Source: Conchocele bisecta (taxonomy: Eukaryota > Mollusca > Bivalvia > Lucinida > Thyasiridae). From it: a stretch of 64,000 nucleotides of DNA. Shown here piece by piece: positions 1 through 10,179 of this stretch; the stretch's first letter is position 1; every line of letters begins with the position of its first letter. The stretch covers positions 42,711,331 to 42,775,330 of the forward strand of contig CM055265.1 in the NCBI GenBank assembly GCA_029237695.1, read 5' to 3'. The notes under the pieces are model-generated. The model had not been told where the DNA came from. It worked only from the letters and a program-made list of their open reading frames with translations, and ran no database searches. A program made the position numbers and the translations under genes.

Positions 1-934
1 ACATATTAGCTTCATGAACTGCCTTGACCTTTTCGGGATGGGCCCTTAGTTCTTTCTTACTGCTGATAGTATGTCCCAGGCACTCAAGTGGCCTGTACCC
101 AATGCTGCACTTGGAGAGTTTTGCCGTTAGATTTGCATCGGACAATCGGGAGAGGACTTCACTCAGAGCTCCCAGGTGTTGTTGCCACGTATGGGAGAAT
201 ATCAAGATGTCATCAACAAAGCTGTCTGCATTGTGGACCCCCTTTAATACTTTCCTCATGAGTCTACAGAAAATGGCCTGTGCCGTGACCATTCCAAAGG
301 GCATGACCTTGAACTGGAATAGACCCTGGGGTCCTTCGAAAGCGGAATATTCCCTGGAATTCTCATCTAATGAAAAGTAGCTATGTCCCGCCAACTTAGA
401 GAACATCTCTTCAATATTTGGCATTGGTTCCGCATCAAACACAGTGACTTTGTTAAGTTGCCGGAAATTAATGCAGAATCGGAGCCCCCCGTCCTTTTTC
501 CTAACCAGAATTACGGGGGATGAGTAGGGTGATTTTGAAGGTTCTATGAAACCTAGCTTCAGCATCTCCTCTACTTCCTGGCTGACTGTTTCCCTGACCT
601 TAAATGGGATAGGGTACCCCTTAATTCTTAATGGGTCTTGCGTTGACAAATTTATCTCATGTTTCTCTATATGGGTGAGTCCTGGTGTGTCCCTCAGGAC
701 ATGGGTGAATTCCCGTAAGATCTCTTTGACTTGCGTCTTTTGTTTCTTGCCTAAATCAGGCGACAGGTCAACTTTGCTCTCCGTATTGGACTCTAATCCC
801 CTGGGACATAACATGTTTTCTTCGGCACTACACCCACTTGGACTAGGATCCCCCTCTACTGTGTCATCTATCACTGCCGCATTTATTACAGTGAGTATTC
901 CCTTCCCCGGGTGCTCAGGCCTAGTCTCGTACCT
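1..934 (-). pseudogene. pol: Ty3/gypsy reverse transcriptase region of pol (partial, runs off window)
   Basis: This is the reverse transcriptase part of the pol polyprotein of an LTR retrotransposon. It would copy element RNA into cDNA inside the cytoplasmic particle. The minus-strand frame stays open for about 311 codons, from just after the integrase stop (935-937) to the window edge, and it is the same frame as the integrase. Visible motifs are an RT entry segment (SSPVILVRKKDGG), MPFGM (codons near 293-304) and the catalytic FVDD (209-220), followed by the usual CLGH segment. Near 375 the stretch joining YFS to the following LDENS is too short compared with other gypsy RTs. About 13 residues carrying the motif A aspartate appear to be missing, as an in-frame deletion, so the enzyme would be dead. 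RNase H and the 3' LTR should lie left of the window. The position downstream of integrase is unusual for Ty3/gypsy. Confidence 0.85.
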
Positions 935-2130
935 CTATAACATGTTTGCACGAAAGGTTTTCAACTTCCCTCCCATGTCAACCCTATAGTCCCACTCATT
1001 AACTACCTCTGTTATGGGGTATGGTCCCTTCCACCTAAGAAACAATTTGTTGTTGTCTGTCGGTAGTAGTACAAGTACCTGATCTGCCACTGCATACTGC
1101 CTACTACGGGTCTTACGGTTGTAGTACTTTGCGTACTTTTTGGACGCACTCTTCAAGTTCTCATGCGCGATTTCGCACGTTTTCTCGAGCCGTTCGCGCA
1201 AGTCGAGGACGTACTGATACGTCGTTTTGACGTTGTCCTCTATGTCCTTCTCGGACCACAGATCTCTTAGTATGCTCATCGGACCTCGAACGGTCCTTCC
1301 GTACAATAATTCAAACGGTGAGAAAGCCAAACTTTCTTGAGGGACTTCGCGATACGCGAATAAGAGCGCGTTAATGTATTTGTCCCAATCTTTGGGACGT
1401 TCGCTTGCCATTCTACGAAGCATTTGCTTTAACGTACCATTGAACCGTTCCACGAGACCGTTACACTGTGGGTGGTACGGTGTCGTGGTTAATTGTATCA
1501 GCGATGACAATCTACTAACTTCCTCCATGACTGCCAACGTAAATTGACTACCCCGATCGGTGAGCATCTCCTCGGGGATACCCAGTCTACTGAACATATC
1601 CACGAGAGCTTCCGCGACTCGTTCGGCCTCGATGCCTGGTAGTGGTACTGCTTCTGGGTACCTAGTTGCATAATCAACTAACGTTAGTATGTAACGATTC
1701 TTTCGATCGGTAGCTGGAAAAATTGGCCCTACAATGTCAACTGCGACTCGTTTGAACGGAGTGTCTATCAACGGCATAGTTCCTAACGGAACCTTGGTGA
1801 TGTGTCCCTTTGACACAGTCTTTTGACATATGTCACAAGACCTACAAAACCGTGTAATGTCACTGCCCACGCCTGGCCAATAAATTCTGATAACACTCGA
1901 CCAGTTGTCTTCTTAACCCCTAAATGGCCCGCCATGATTGATTCATGTGCCACTTTCATCACGGTAGTCATAAGTGTTTTTGGGACTACCAGCTGATGGT
2001 ACATCCTACCTGACCCTATCGATTCGAAATTACGATACAACAAGTCTTTTCGGTATGCGAATTTTGATTTGTTTCCGTTCTTACTTGACCGTACCGTTCC
2101 GTCTTTTGCGTTATTTCGAACTGACGTCAA
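935..2130 (-). pseudogene. pol: Ty3/gypsy integrase, frameshifted and ending in an in-frame TAG
   Basis: This integrase would insert the cDNA into host DNA. The N-terminal zinc domain is split. The two histidines (AHES, then GHLG) lie in a frame covering 1783-2130, while the CxxC pair (CDIC) lies in the next frame, 935-1870. A one-base loss near 1878, just before the WPG motif, explains the break. The catalytic core shows D45 (VAVDIV), D105 (TDRGSQF) and E141 (NGLVERF), counted from the Met at 1870; the D-x35-E spacing is canonical. The C-terminal GPY/F module reads WKGPY at about residues 280-284, which assigns it to Ty3/gypsy rather than Ty1/copia. The frame ends at TAG (935-937) where family members usually have a lysine codon, and the same frame then continues into the RT. 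Protease and Gag lie upstream. Confidence 0.9.
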
Positions 2131-2308
2131 TGTGACGTCATGTGCCTGCGCCTCTTTGAATTCATCGCGTGATACGTTCGCGATTGCGGTAGGGACTTTG
2201 AGGGTCTTATATGATTCGTCTCGGGCTGTCGTTTGTGACCTAGTTTCAATTGCGCACGATTTTGCGCCTCTAAAATCGGATATTACTGGTAATTCTGACC
2301 CGTCTACA

Positions 2309-2600
2309 TTACCTTATGGTAACATCATACATTGTATCTGTCATGCAAAGGGCTTCTACCTGACCTTTGAAAAAAGGTGTATCTAGATCTACCCGGGCGG
2401 TAGGAATTCCACTCATTTTGCTCCTATTTACCAGCATGCATGTTGAAATTTTGCTTAAAAACTGATCTGGTTGTACTAAGCTTTCCCTGACGCCACCCCG
2501 GTACACCCAGTATCTCGCATTACTGTGACCTTTTTCCCATTTAATGTGCCCTCTGCTACGGGTAGCCTATCCATACCAAATGTACATCCGTTAATCAACT
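2309..2600 (-). pseudogene. pol: Retropepsin-like aspartic protease, broken by frameshift
   Basis: This would be the protease that matures Gag and Pol. The active-site triplet DTG (as RDTGCTG) is encoded at 2506-2514, in a different frame from Gag. The rest of the domain (residues from SLVQPDQF to MYDVTI, 2309-2490) is in the third frame. A one-base indel near 2490 therefore splits it. Another frame change near 2310 separates it from the integrase. The Gag-to-protease frame change may be natural, as programmed frameshifting is common in LTR elements, or may be decay. Small size, the DTG motif and its place between the Gag zinc knuckle and the integrase support the call. Confidence 0.7.
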
Positions 2601-4130
2601 CCGGCTGTATCTCGCTACCAGAACATACAATAGTGGTGTCGGTATCAACCATACAGAAATTTCCTTGGTTTTCACCTGGTTGTTCCGTGTTTTGCCATCT
2701 ACCTTTACCTCTGCCTCTAGTGTGCCTTCCACTTCTACCTCTATTTCTACCTGTGTACTGATCTCTCTGTTCTTTATCTGTTCTTTATATGCAAAACTTA
2801 CATGTTTCTCTTCATCGACTGCTGCTGCTTTGTAAGGTGAGGACCGGTCACGTTTAGGACAATCGTAGGACATGTGACCTTCTTTGCCACACTGGTAACA
2901 TGTCCCGCGATGCCTATCATAGCCATTCCTGCTGGTACTTCTGTCATAACTGCCTCTACTCGGGCTTCTATCATAACTACCCCTACTTGGGCTTCTATTT
3001 TGGTCTCTATTCTGATATCTGTCCCTATCTCGACTCCTATCTCTGGATCGATTATCCGCACTACATACCTTGCGCCTCTCGTTATCTACTGACCTGTACT
3101 CATTTATGTTGCTAGTACTGTTCCTCTGAACTACATACTTGCTACCTCCTCTAGCTTCTGCAAAGAAATCTGCCTGAACCGCCATCTGATCTATCGAGTC
3201 AAATGTTTTCTCTTTGAGAAATAAGTAGAGCTCACGACTGCATATACTTAACATCTGATCTCTGATCATGTAGTCTAGTACTCCTTCATATGTTATATTC
3301 ACCTTACCTAACTCAAACCATCTATCTAAATAGTTCTTTGACCGACTGACATATTGCACAAATGATTCACTGTGATCAGGTTTGGTGTTTTTGAACATGC
3401 GTCTGAACCCATCTTCCGTTAGATCAAAACATTTCAACAATGCGGATTTCAACTTATCATAGTCAAGAGCATCATGAATAGGTAGTCTAGAATATACATC
3501 TAATGCCTTGCCCTTCAATAAAGCACTCAAGTGTAGTGACCACTTATCTCTCCCCCACCTTTGAATTGCTGCGTACCTCTCAAATCTAGCTAAGTAGCTA
3601 TCCATGTTATCATTATTCTGATCAAAATGTGGCAGCTTCGGACCGAATGCTCTGCCATGGTCCCTATCATGTCTATCTTCATCTACTACTCCACCCCTTT
3701 CTACTTTTGCCATTTCTACCTGGTGCTTAGTGTCTAGTTCTCTCAATTTGAATTCTAGAGCTAACTGTGCTTCATTGACATCTATTCTATCTTTCCCCAT
3801 CTGTCGCTCAACCTCTTTAGCTAACTGCTCAGCATCTAACCTATCCTTCTCAGCCTGTCGCTCAACCTCCTTAGCTAACTGCTCAGCATCTAACCTATCT
3901 TTCTCCATATGTCGCTCAACCTCTTTAGCCAACTGCTCAGCATCTAACCTATCTTTCTCCATCTGTCGCTCACCTGCTAACTTATCTTTCTCAGCCTGCC
4001 TAGCCTCTAGTCTTTCCTGTCTTTCTCTCTCCTGCTCTTCTTTTACAAAGGCCCTTAACTCTGAATTTGCTAGCCCTAAGCTTTTGCCTATGTCCATTAG
4101 CTCCTTAATGGACGACATTCTCACTCTCAA
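2595..4130 (-). CDS. gag: Gag polyprotein with coiled coil, SCAN-related capsid and CCHC knuckle
   Basis: This is the structural protein of the retrotransposon particle, 511 residues and apparently intact. Residues ~25-145 are a highly charged coiled coil containing about four 18-residue repeats (MEKDRLDAEQLAKEVER type). The capsid region at ~170-335 carries SFVQYVSRSKNYLDRW, then MIRDQMLSICSRELYLFL and a closing acidic helix. That spacing of F..Y/W, a helix with an RDQ/EQ core and EL..FL strongly resembles the SCAN domain, which is known to derive from the capsid of Gmr1-like gypsy elements. An Arg/Ser-rich linker (about 365-405) precedes one zinc knuckle, CYQCGKEGHMSYDC (about 410-423). The last ~25 residues may be out of frame with the natural end. 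A start at the inner Met (MSSIKEL) is equally plausible. The closest family is Ty3/gypsy, Gmr1-like. Confidence 0.85.
   Translation of the reverse strand: MRVRMSSIKELMDIGKSLGLANSELRAFVKEEQERERQERLEARQAEKDKLAGERQMEKDRLDAEQLAKEVERHMEKDRLDAEQLAKEVERQAEKDRLDAEQLAKEVERQMGKDRIDVNEAQLALEFKLRELDTKHQVEMAKVERGGVVDEDRHDRDHGRAFGPKLPHFDQNNDNMDSYLARFERYAAIQRWGRDKWSLHLSALLKGKALDVYSRLPIHDALDYDKLKSALLKCFDLTEDGFRRMFKNTKPDHSESFVQYVSRSKNYLDRWFELGKVNITYEGVLDYMIRDQMLSICSRELYLFLKEKTFDSIDQMAVQADFFAEARGGSKYVVQRNSTSNINEYRSVDNERRKVCSADNRSRDRSRDRDRYQNRDQNRSPSRGSYDRSPSRGSYDRSTSRNGYDRHRGTCYQCGKEGHMSYDCPKRDRSSPYKAAAVDEEKHVSFAYKEQIKNREISTQVEIEVEVEGTLEAEVKVDGKTRNNQVKTKEISVWLIPTPLLYVLVARYSRS
3790..3990 (-). repeat. 54-bp tandem repeat inside gag coiled coil
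   Basis: The 10-mer CTGTCGCTCA (one copy with one mismatch) recurs at 3801, 3855, 3909 and 3963, exactly 54 bases apart. The period equals 18 codons, so the frame is kept and the coiled coil is lengthened by whole units. This is a recent in-frame expansion, as the units are nearly identical. Confidence 0.9.
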
Positions 4131-4767
4131 CTCAACTCCGGATTATCGATTTACACGCTTTACCCCGACGGTACACAAGGTCTCTAGCACTCAAATCACT
4201 TGGTGATTTGTGCGAGTCTCTTGCTTCACGTCTATAAGTTTAAGGTAAATCAATCCGGTATCTACTCCTCACGACGGTATAAGTTTCTCAATTCGGGTAA
4301 GTCAATCCGGTATATGTATGGTCTAATGTAATGGTATATTTACAATTCCCCCTCTATGGTACTGGACACAAAAATTGGGGACTGGTTATAGACACCTGGC
4401 ATGATATAGTATTGTTCATACACAATATAATAGTGGTAGTAATCTCGCCTCAGATGTAGAAGTGTCTAGTGATAACCTAGAACACCCGCTGTGCCATCAT
4501 CACAGGGAGGTACTGTTCAAATCCAAAGTTACAATGACCCTTACATCGACTATCTCACAAAATCGTCTCAACTCTACACTTCTGTACCTAGGTAGTCAAA
4601 TCCTGTATGTGGTTATGTATTAGTGCCTAAGTGTTGGAGGGCATCTTACATTAACTCCCAAGGCAAACAAATACAAGATTGAATTTTGACGACGCTAGGG
4701 GTACAGCTATTCTAGCCTCCTTACTTCAACTGCTTTGAAGAAACTGATTATAAAAAGAGGAAAAAAC
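4131..4767 (-). other. 5' leader of the Ty3/gypsy element
   Basis: This is the untranslated leader between the primer-binding site and the gag start. No open frame of note is seen on either strand. It would hold packaging and dimerisation signals, none of which can be identified by eye. Confidence 0.6.
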
Positions 4768-4784
4768 CCCACTTCTGACACCAT
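4768..4784 (-). promoter_or_regulatory. Primer-binding site, tRNA-Leu type
   Basis: On the minus strand this reads TGGTGTCAGAAGTGGGG. It starts with TGG, complementary to a tRNA CCA end. The complement (CCCCACTTCTGACACCA) matches the acceptor-end pattern of eukaryotic tRNA-Leu, whose 3' ends commonly read CACTCCTGACACCA. It lies one base from the inner end of the LTR, as expected for minus-strand cDNA priming. Confidence 0.75.
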
Positions 4785-4785
4785 T

Positions 4786-5900
4786 GTCAAGGTCATTACC
4801 AAGGTCAGGAATGATCGAGACAAATTGTCTCCCCTATTATCATATGAGCCAAGTATACTTCAATTGTTATGACGTTATGGCCAATATAGCTTGGTCTGAC
4901 GAACGAAATGTGGTAACAATGCAGTTGAAGTGTAAGGGATAGGCTAGAGTAGATAAGTACACGTAGTCACTTAATCACTTATAATGTACACTATATTACA
5001 TGGGGAACACACAGGAATACATGATACATTGATATACGAACATCACTGTACTGTGCATGATACCATTAAATTACAAGGTTGTATGCCAATCGACTGTTAT
5101 ACTTTGACGCAACTTAAAAAGCTATAGACGAATAAACTCAGTATGTGGTATCTCAATGGTCCCGTTGTGGACAATAGTATGAATGCACAAGTACTTTGAT
5201 GATCGCTAATCAAAGTAAAATAACATACAAGTACAACATGGCAGAACGAACATTGGAGGACAAATGACAATCATCTGAGCTACCCCAGTGCTGGCGTATC
5301 TCAATAGATAGTGGTAATAACTGAGTATCAAGGTCCCAAGGTCTGCCTCACTCGCATTATGAGGTCTAGTCACCAATATGGCTATTATCCAACTTCAAGT
5401 GGATTAATCCATAAACAATATATGTAGTCTTACTACAATCCCTTAGCCATGATATGCCATGATAGGAGTATTACCATACACTATCAAAGTATACATGTGT
5501 ATTGCCTATGCAATATATTTCCAAAGTATGAATGTCAAAGTCAAAGCCGGATGTGGTTACATCACATGATAGTCAATAACGATAATGTTCCGGAAGCTGG
5601 TACCGGAAGTAAAGTTCCAAAGGTAGTATTATTTCCGGAAATGGTGGACCAGATGTAAAGTTCCTATGGTATCACTCGACTGTAGCAACCCGGATGTGGT
5701 GGACCGGATGTAAAGTATCCATGGTGAATCAATGGGTTGTAATACCGGAAGTGGTAGACCGGATGTAAAGTTCCGATATAATACAAATGGCGATTATCAC
5801 GTTGGCTAAGACACCGGGAAAAGTTTCACTTAGGTGACATTCAACTCGGTGGTAGTATAATGATATGATATGTGTGTATGGCGTTTCACTTCACTAATCT
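4786..5900 (-). mobile_element. 5' LTR of the Ty3/gypsy element (outer boundary unresolved)
   Basis: The inner LTR edge is set by the primer site: the plus strand starts TGTCAAGG at 4786, which is a proper CA end on the minus strand. The outer edge cannot be fixed because the second LTR lies outside the window, and 5900 is only an estimate. The stretch has no coding potential. Its distal part, which would be U3, carries a ~55-bp tandem repeat (5589-5790). Confidence 0.55.
5589..5790. repeat. ~55-bp tandem repeat in putative U3
   Basis: Four units contain CCGGA-(a/t)GTGGT-(g/a)GACCGGATGTAAAG variants, near 5589, 5635, 5690 and 5745. Repeated U3 blocks in LTR elements often act as enhancer copies; that role is inferred here from position only. 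Confidence 0.7.
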
Positions 5901-8420
5901 ATGGCTGTGACTGTCTGCTGAACGCAATGTAGCTATCACACACTGCTCTATACAGGCCTGTACCCGGAGCTGCTACACACACTGCGCCAGACAGACGTAC
6001 GGACACTCGGACGACCTTGTACTCTGCACTGACTGGGGTCTGCCCTCAACGAGTGGACCAAAACGTCCAATGTGGCTCGCTGGAGCGATCTCAAGAGGCT
6101 ACAAAAATGAAATGAGTCTCCAATTACTGGACGAATACGCACAGACAGACAGACAGGATGCACAACGGACTAAAACGGGAATCGAACAACGGCAAATCAC
6201 AGCTGAAATAAAATGTTGTAGGTACATACCAAAATCCTCCGTGTCACTGGTGAATACAGTACTGTCCTTCTGTTACCAGAAAATATGTGTCCCACCAACA
6301 CATAGCGAGACATCGCTTATATACGCACCAGTGAAACCATGCACGGAATAATGAATATGCCTACCCCTCGTTCGACATCTCACATACATATTACAAAACC
6401 ATGGCTTTTGCCATATCACCCGTGGGTTATATTTGGCATAAATATATGTTCCCACGCCATAAATTCAACCAAACTAGTGTACAGCCATCGTGGAATAAAT
6501 ACCATCCAACATGGTATACCCCACACTACCATAAATCTGCACACTATAGACCCAGATCTCATAATCCGAAATCTACTCGACTGGTCTCGACAATGCGAAG
6601 GTCGCTTTTTGGCCCCGCCAAACCCCTACATATCGGTCCTACGGCTATACACTCAAATGAGAGTGTAGCACATACTAAACTCAAATATCGTGGTCATTTA
6701 CGGAAATATCACGACACAAAGCATCACCAGTATGGGATCTGATATATCCGTGTTGGCCAGTACCAGGCTATGCTGAAACACTAACCAGTAGCATACATAA
6801 CAGGGCAGACCATGGTATAGTCTGCGCTATATACTGGCTTCACCTACAGAAGGTCCCTTATGTGGTGAACAACTGACACGTGGACAAACTCGGCTGGCAC
6901 GGATAGTGGACATCCGTAATACTAAAAGGGGTCTTTTCCCTAGCGAAACCAGCACACGCAGTCAACGAGTTCTCTACCACACACATGCATAGTCTGTGGC
7001 AAATATGGCATGACATCAGTAAAACATTGCTCATAAAATAGACGTATGTTTAAATCCGCAAAAAGGACACGCATAAACGTATTTCCACCAATACAACATA
7101 AGCCCCGTTATTACACGCACATTGTACATGACAAATATACATGCTAAATCACAGGTATGTAAAAATCACAGGTGTGTGAAATCACAGGTATGTGGAATCA
7201 CAGGTTGAAATTGAAATCAATAGTACGCACAACAATACAACGCAGTACCACACATCACAAATATACAATAATGCATGTGTCACGCGACTTGTATTTTGCG
7301 AATTATTTAAACGAAATGAATATTACCGTAATTTGAAAATAGGCACTGCCTATCAACGGGCAAAAATATGTAATGACTGTTCATTGTATTACTGTAGGTT
7401 GGAAACATACCACATTTTATTCGGATTTATTGGTTGCTTGTTGGTTCTTTCAACAAACACAGCACATGCTGTGGGGGTCCAGATAAGGAATTGGAAATTT
7501 GGTACCTACTGCTACGCTATACTTGTGAACAACTAAATTAGATATTTAAAATGTCCTCTTTTAAAAAAAAAAACACACCTCATATTTTGTTTATTGGGTA
7601 TTTCAATATGTTTTGTAAAATAATTAATTAATTGATAAAGTTCAAAATAATTTCTAAAGTGAAGTTCCATGCCAACTTTTACTAAAGATGATTTGTAGGT
7701 TCAGATTGAGGCAGATAATTGATTGTTTTGCACGCTTTCTTCATATCAATACACTGTAGGGACATGGTACTGTAGTTGTTGTTTTTTCACGTCACGGTGG
7801 GTTATCATGACTGGCATACATTGATACATGTACCATGCCAAAAGTTCTGATATAATAACTTCAGAAATACCACAGTACACCCACAGCTATATTTTCATTT
7901 GATTACAGTAAAAAGTTTCATTTGATTATTAAAATAAATATTTTGTAAATTCCGCTTACATGGTCAATTTGATTATTTCAATAAATAATTTAATTTTTAC
8001 AACTTACCACGATCTCTGATGCATGTCTGAATGTTCACAATCGTCAATAGTTTATGATTGTCGTCTTCATACACAAGGAAACTTGTTTAGTTAGTTATAA
8101 TTCACAATAGTTTGTTGACATTTACTGTATGTGTTGAATGCAACCACCATCTTTGCTGGTTCTGCTTGTCTTGGCTCGTGTCTGGTCGGAGCTTTCATTC
8201 TACATAATCTAGCCAATCACTGGCAAAACCTATAAATAGGAGTGCAAACTTGTAAGGCCCTAAAAATGTTATCCTATTACTCACCGACGATATTACCCAT
8301 GGTCCGTTAATCGTTAGCTATTATGATTTGAATGTGATTCTGGCATTATTGAATATTAATATTGGGTGTAAATATGACAATGCCAATATCCCATTACCCT
8401 ACCCACTCTTTCCCCATTGC
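5900..8420. other. Unassigned noncoding stretch
   Basis: No convincing gene is seen. Short open frames (for example 6339-6742 on plus) have no recognisable domain and unremarkable composition. A small tandem repeat of ATCACAGGTATGTG-like units sits at 7146-7206. Part of 5900-7100 could still belong to the neighbouring LTR element. Confidence 0.5.
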
Positions 8421-8429
8421 GATGTGATT

Positions 8430-8840
8430 ACCGATCCATGCTTCGTGATCCCCGGCTGTGTGACTCCCCACCCTAACTTCGTGCCCCCCTCCCACCCCCG
8501 TTATCTGATCCCCATCCCATCGTCATGAGTCATAGCTGTTGTGTGTACTCCCTCCCACCCCTGCTGTGTGATTCCCGATCCCCGATTCGTGCACCGCTGC
8601 TGTGTGACTCCCCGCCCTAGCTTTGTGACCCTCCCATCCTTGCTGATTGATCCCCCACCCGTTATTCGTGCCCACCTACTGTGTGACTCCCCACCATCGC
8701 TTCGTGTCCCATTCCAGCCCCGCTGGGTGTCTCCCACACCCAGTCGTGATTCCCGCTGTATGACTCCAACCCAACATTATTCCCCTCCCCCAGCTTCGTG
8801 ATTCCCGCTGTGTGACTCCCCACCCTAGCTTCGTGCCCAC
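8430..8840. repeat. C-rich degenerate minisatellite
   Basis: Blocks of the type TGTGTGACTCCCCACCCTAG followed by CTTCGTG recur irregularly about every 35-45 bases. They create overlapping spurious open frames on both strands. The units are too diverged for a fixed period. Confidence 0.75.
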
Positions 8841-8849
8841 TTCCACCCT

Positions 8850-9600
8850 TTATGTATCTGCCTGTGCCAACAGGAAAGCATTTGGACAAGTTTCCTCATG
8901 ATTGTTTGTAATAATTGTAAAATAAATACACTTTTAAACTAATGCGCATGACAGCCAAGTATATGCATAATTAATTGACAGAGTCATTGAGTGAAATATG
9001 CTGACAGTATGGGTACCTATGTACATCTATTAGTTGCTCAAAATGCAACCCTGATTTACATGTACTCACCATCATCGGTAGTAGAGCTATAGTGCGGTCC
9101 ACAGCATTCTCCTGCACAGTTGTCTGGAGTATGATTAGTGTTCAGTTTCCAAAACTATATCAGAGGGTGATGGTGTAAATAGGCACACGCGCATAATGAA
9201 CGGAGCTAATTGTGACCATAGATATTCGGGAAAATGGAGAGAACTGTAACTTTCATATTCCGTAGATTAGCCAATTTACACCATCAGCAATCATATGTAA
9301 ATTATTTCAACTAATTGGGAAACAAACATATTCCAATTAACACTGAACAGTGAACATTTACGTTCAACACAGGCACCTTGTTTGTGAATTTGTGATTTTA
9401 TTTTCAAGACATAGTCAAGCGATCCATGATAATCAGTGGACATGACTAACAGAAACAAGAAAACATTGCAAGTGCGGTTTTATCGCACCGTTCAGTTGTG
9501 TCACGGACTGTGCTATATTCACAGTCAAAATGTGCTCAAAGAACATCAGGGATGGAGAAAATAATTTTCAACAACTTCCGGTATTTTACAACCTGCCAAA
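8850..9600. other. Unassigned noncoding stretch
   Basis: AT-rich DNA without a long open frame, RNA gene or clear repeat that I can identify. Confidence 0.5.
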
Positions 9601-9619
9601 TTGGCGATTAATTGCGCAA

Positions 9620-10176
9620 TTAATTGATTGGTCGACATGGACCAATCAATTATTGTCTTTGGTGTTTCAAGGGTCATATAGGTTAAACCGACAAACCGCT
9701 ATATAAGCGCGGTTCGTGCTATGTACCGGGTCAGCTTATTGCAGACTTATACAGTGATCACATCACTTCAGACCTCTCTCTCTCTCTCTTGCTCACTCGC
9801 TCGTACCCGGTAGGTTTCGTCCCCAAACTCGCTCATTATTCGGTCGCAAAATAACTTTTCCACATAATATATTCATTTTTCTCACTCGTATTATTTGCCC
9901 TAACGCATTATATTTCGTGTTGTCTTCTTGTGTATTCAAATAAATTGCTATTGAGCTAAGTTATCGACAATTTATATATACGAACGCTTACGGTTTGGTG
10001 AAATTATTCTTCCAGAAACGTGTTTATTATGTTTCTGGGTGGATTTTTTCATCCTACTGACTTATCAATAAACCGTCAGCCTTTACGAACCTTACGATTA
10101 CGGCCTATGGTAGGTCCCTAAAAGCGGCATTGAACAACCGAAGTACTCGTTCCCCCCACCACGCGGACCTACTACA
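9620..10176 (+). promoter_or_regulatory. Promoter-like block, possibly a solo LTR
   Basis: A perfect 11-bp hairpin (ATTGATTGGTC / GACCAATCAAT, about 9630-9657) carries paired inverted CCAAT boxes. It is followed by a TATA box (TATATAAG, 9700-9707), a CT run (9774-9789) and a polyadenylation signal AATAAA (9939-9944). The block ends ACCTACTACA at 10176. CCAAT, TATA and AATAAA within 300 bp, without a coding frame, is the layout of an LTR. No second copy or target duplication was found, so it could instead be an ordinary host promoter. Confidence 0.4.
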
Positions 10177-10179
10177 GTA

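Noticed and set aside
3730..4206. 158-codon plus-strand frame with repeated SLANCSASNLSFS
   Set aside because: Antisense shadow of the repeated coiled-coil part of Gag.
5948..6163. 71-codon minus frame rich in Arg/Ser/Val as a gene or as the LTR end
   Set aside because: No domain is seen, and the LTR outer boundary cannot be set without the second LTR, so neither claim is supportable.
8501..8889. Overlapping open frames on both strands rich in Gly/Thr or Pro/Ser
   Set aside because: They fall wholly within the C-rich minisatellite.
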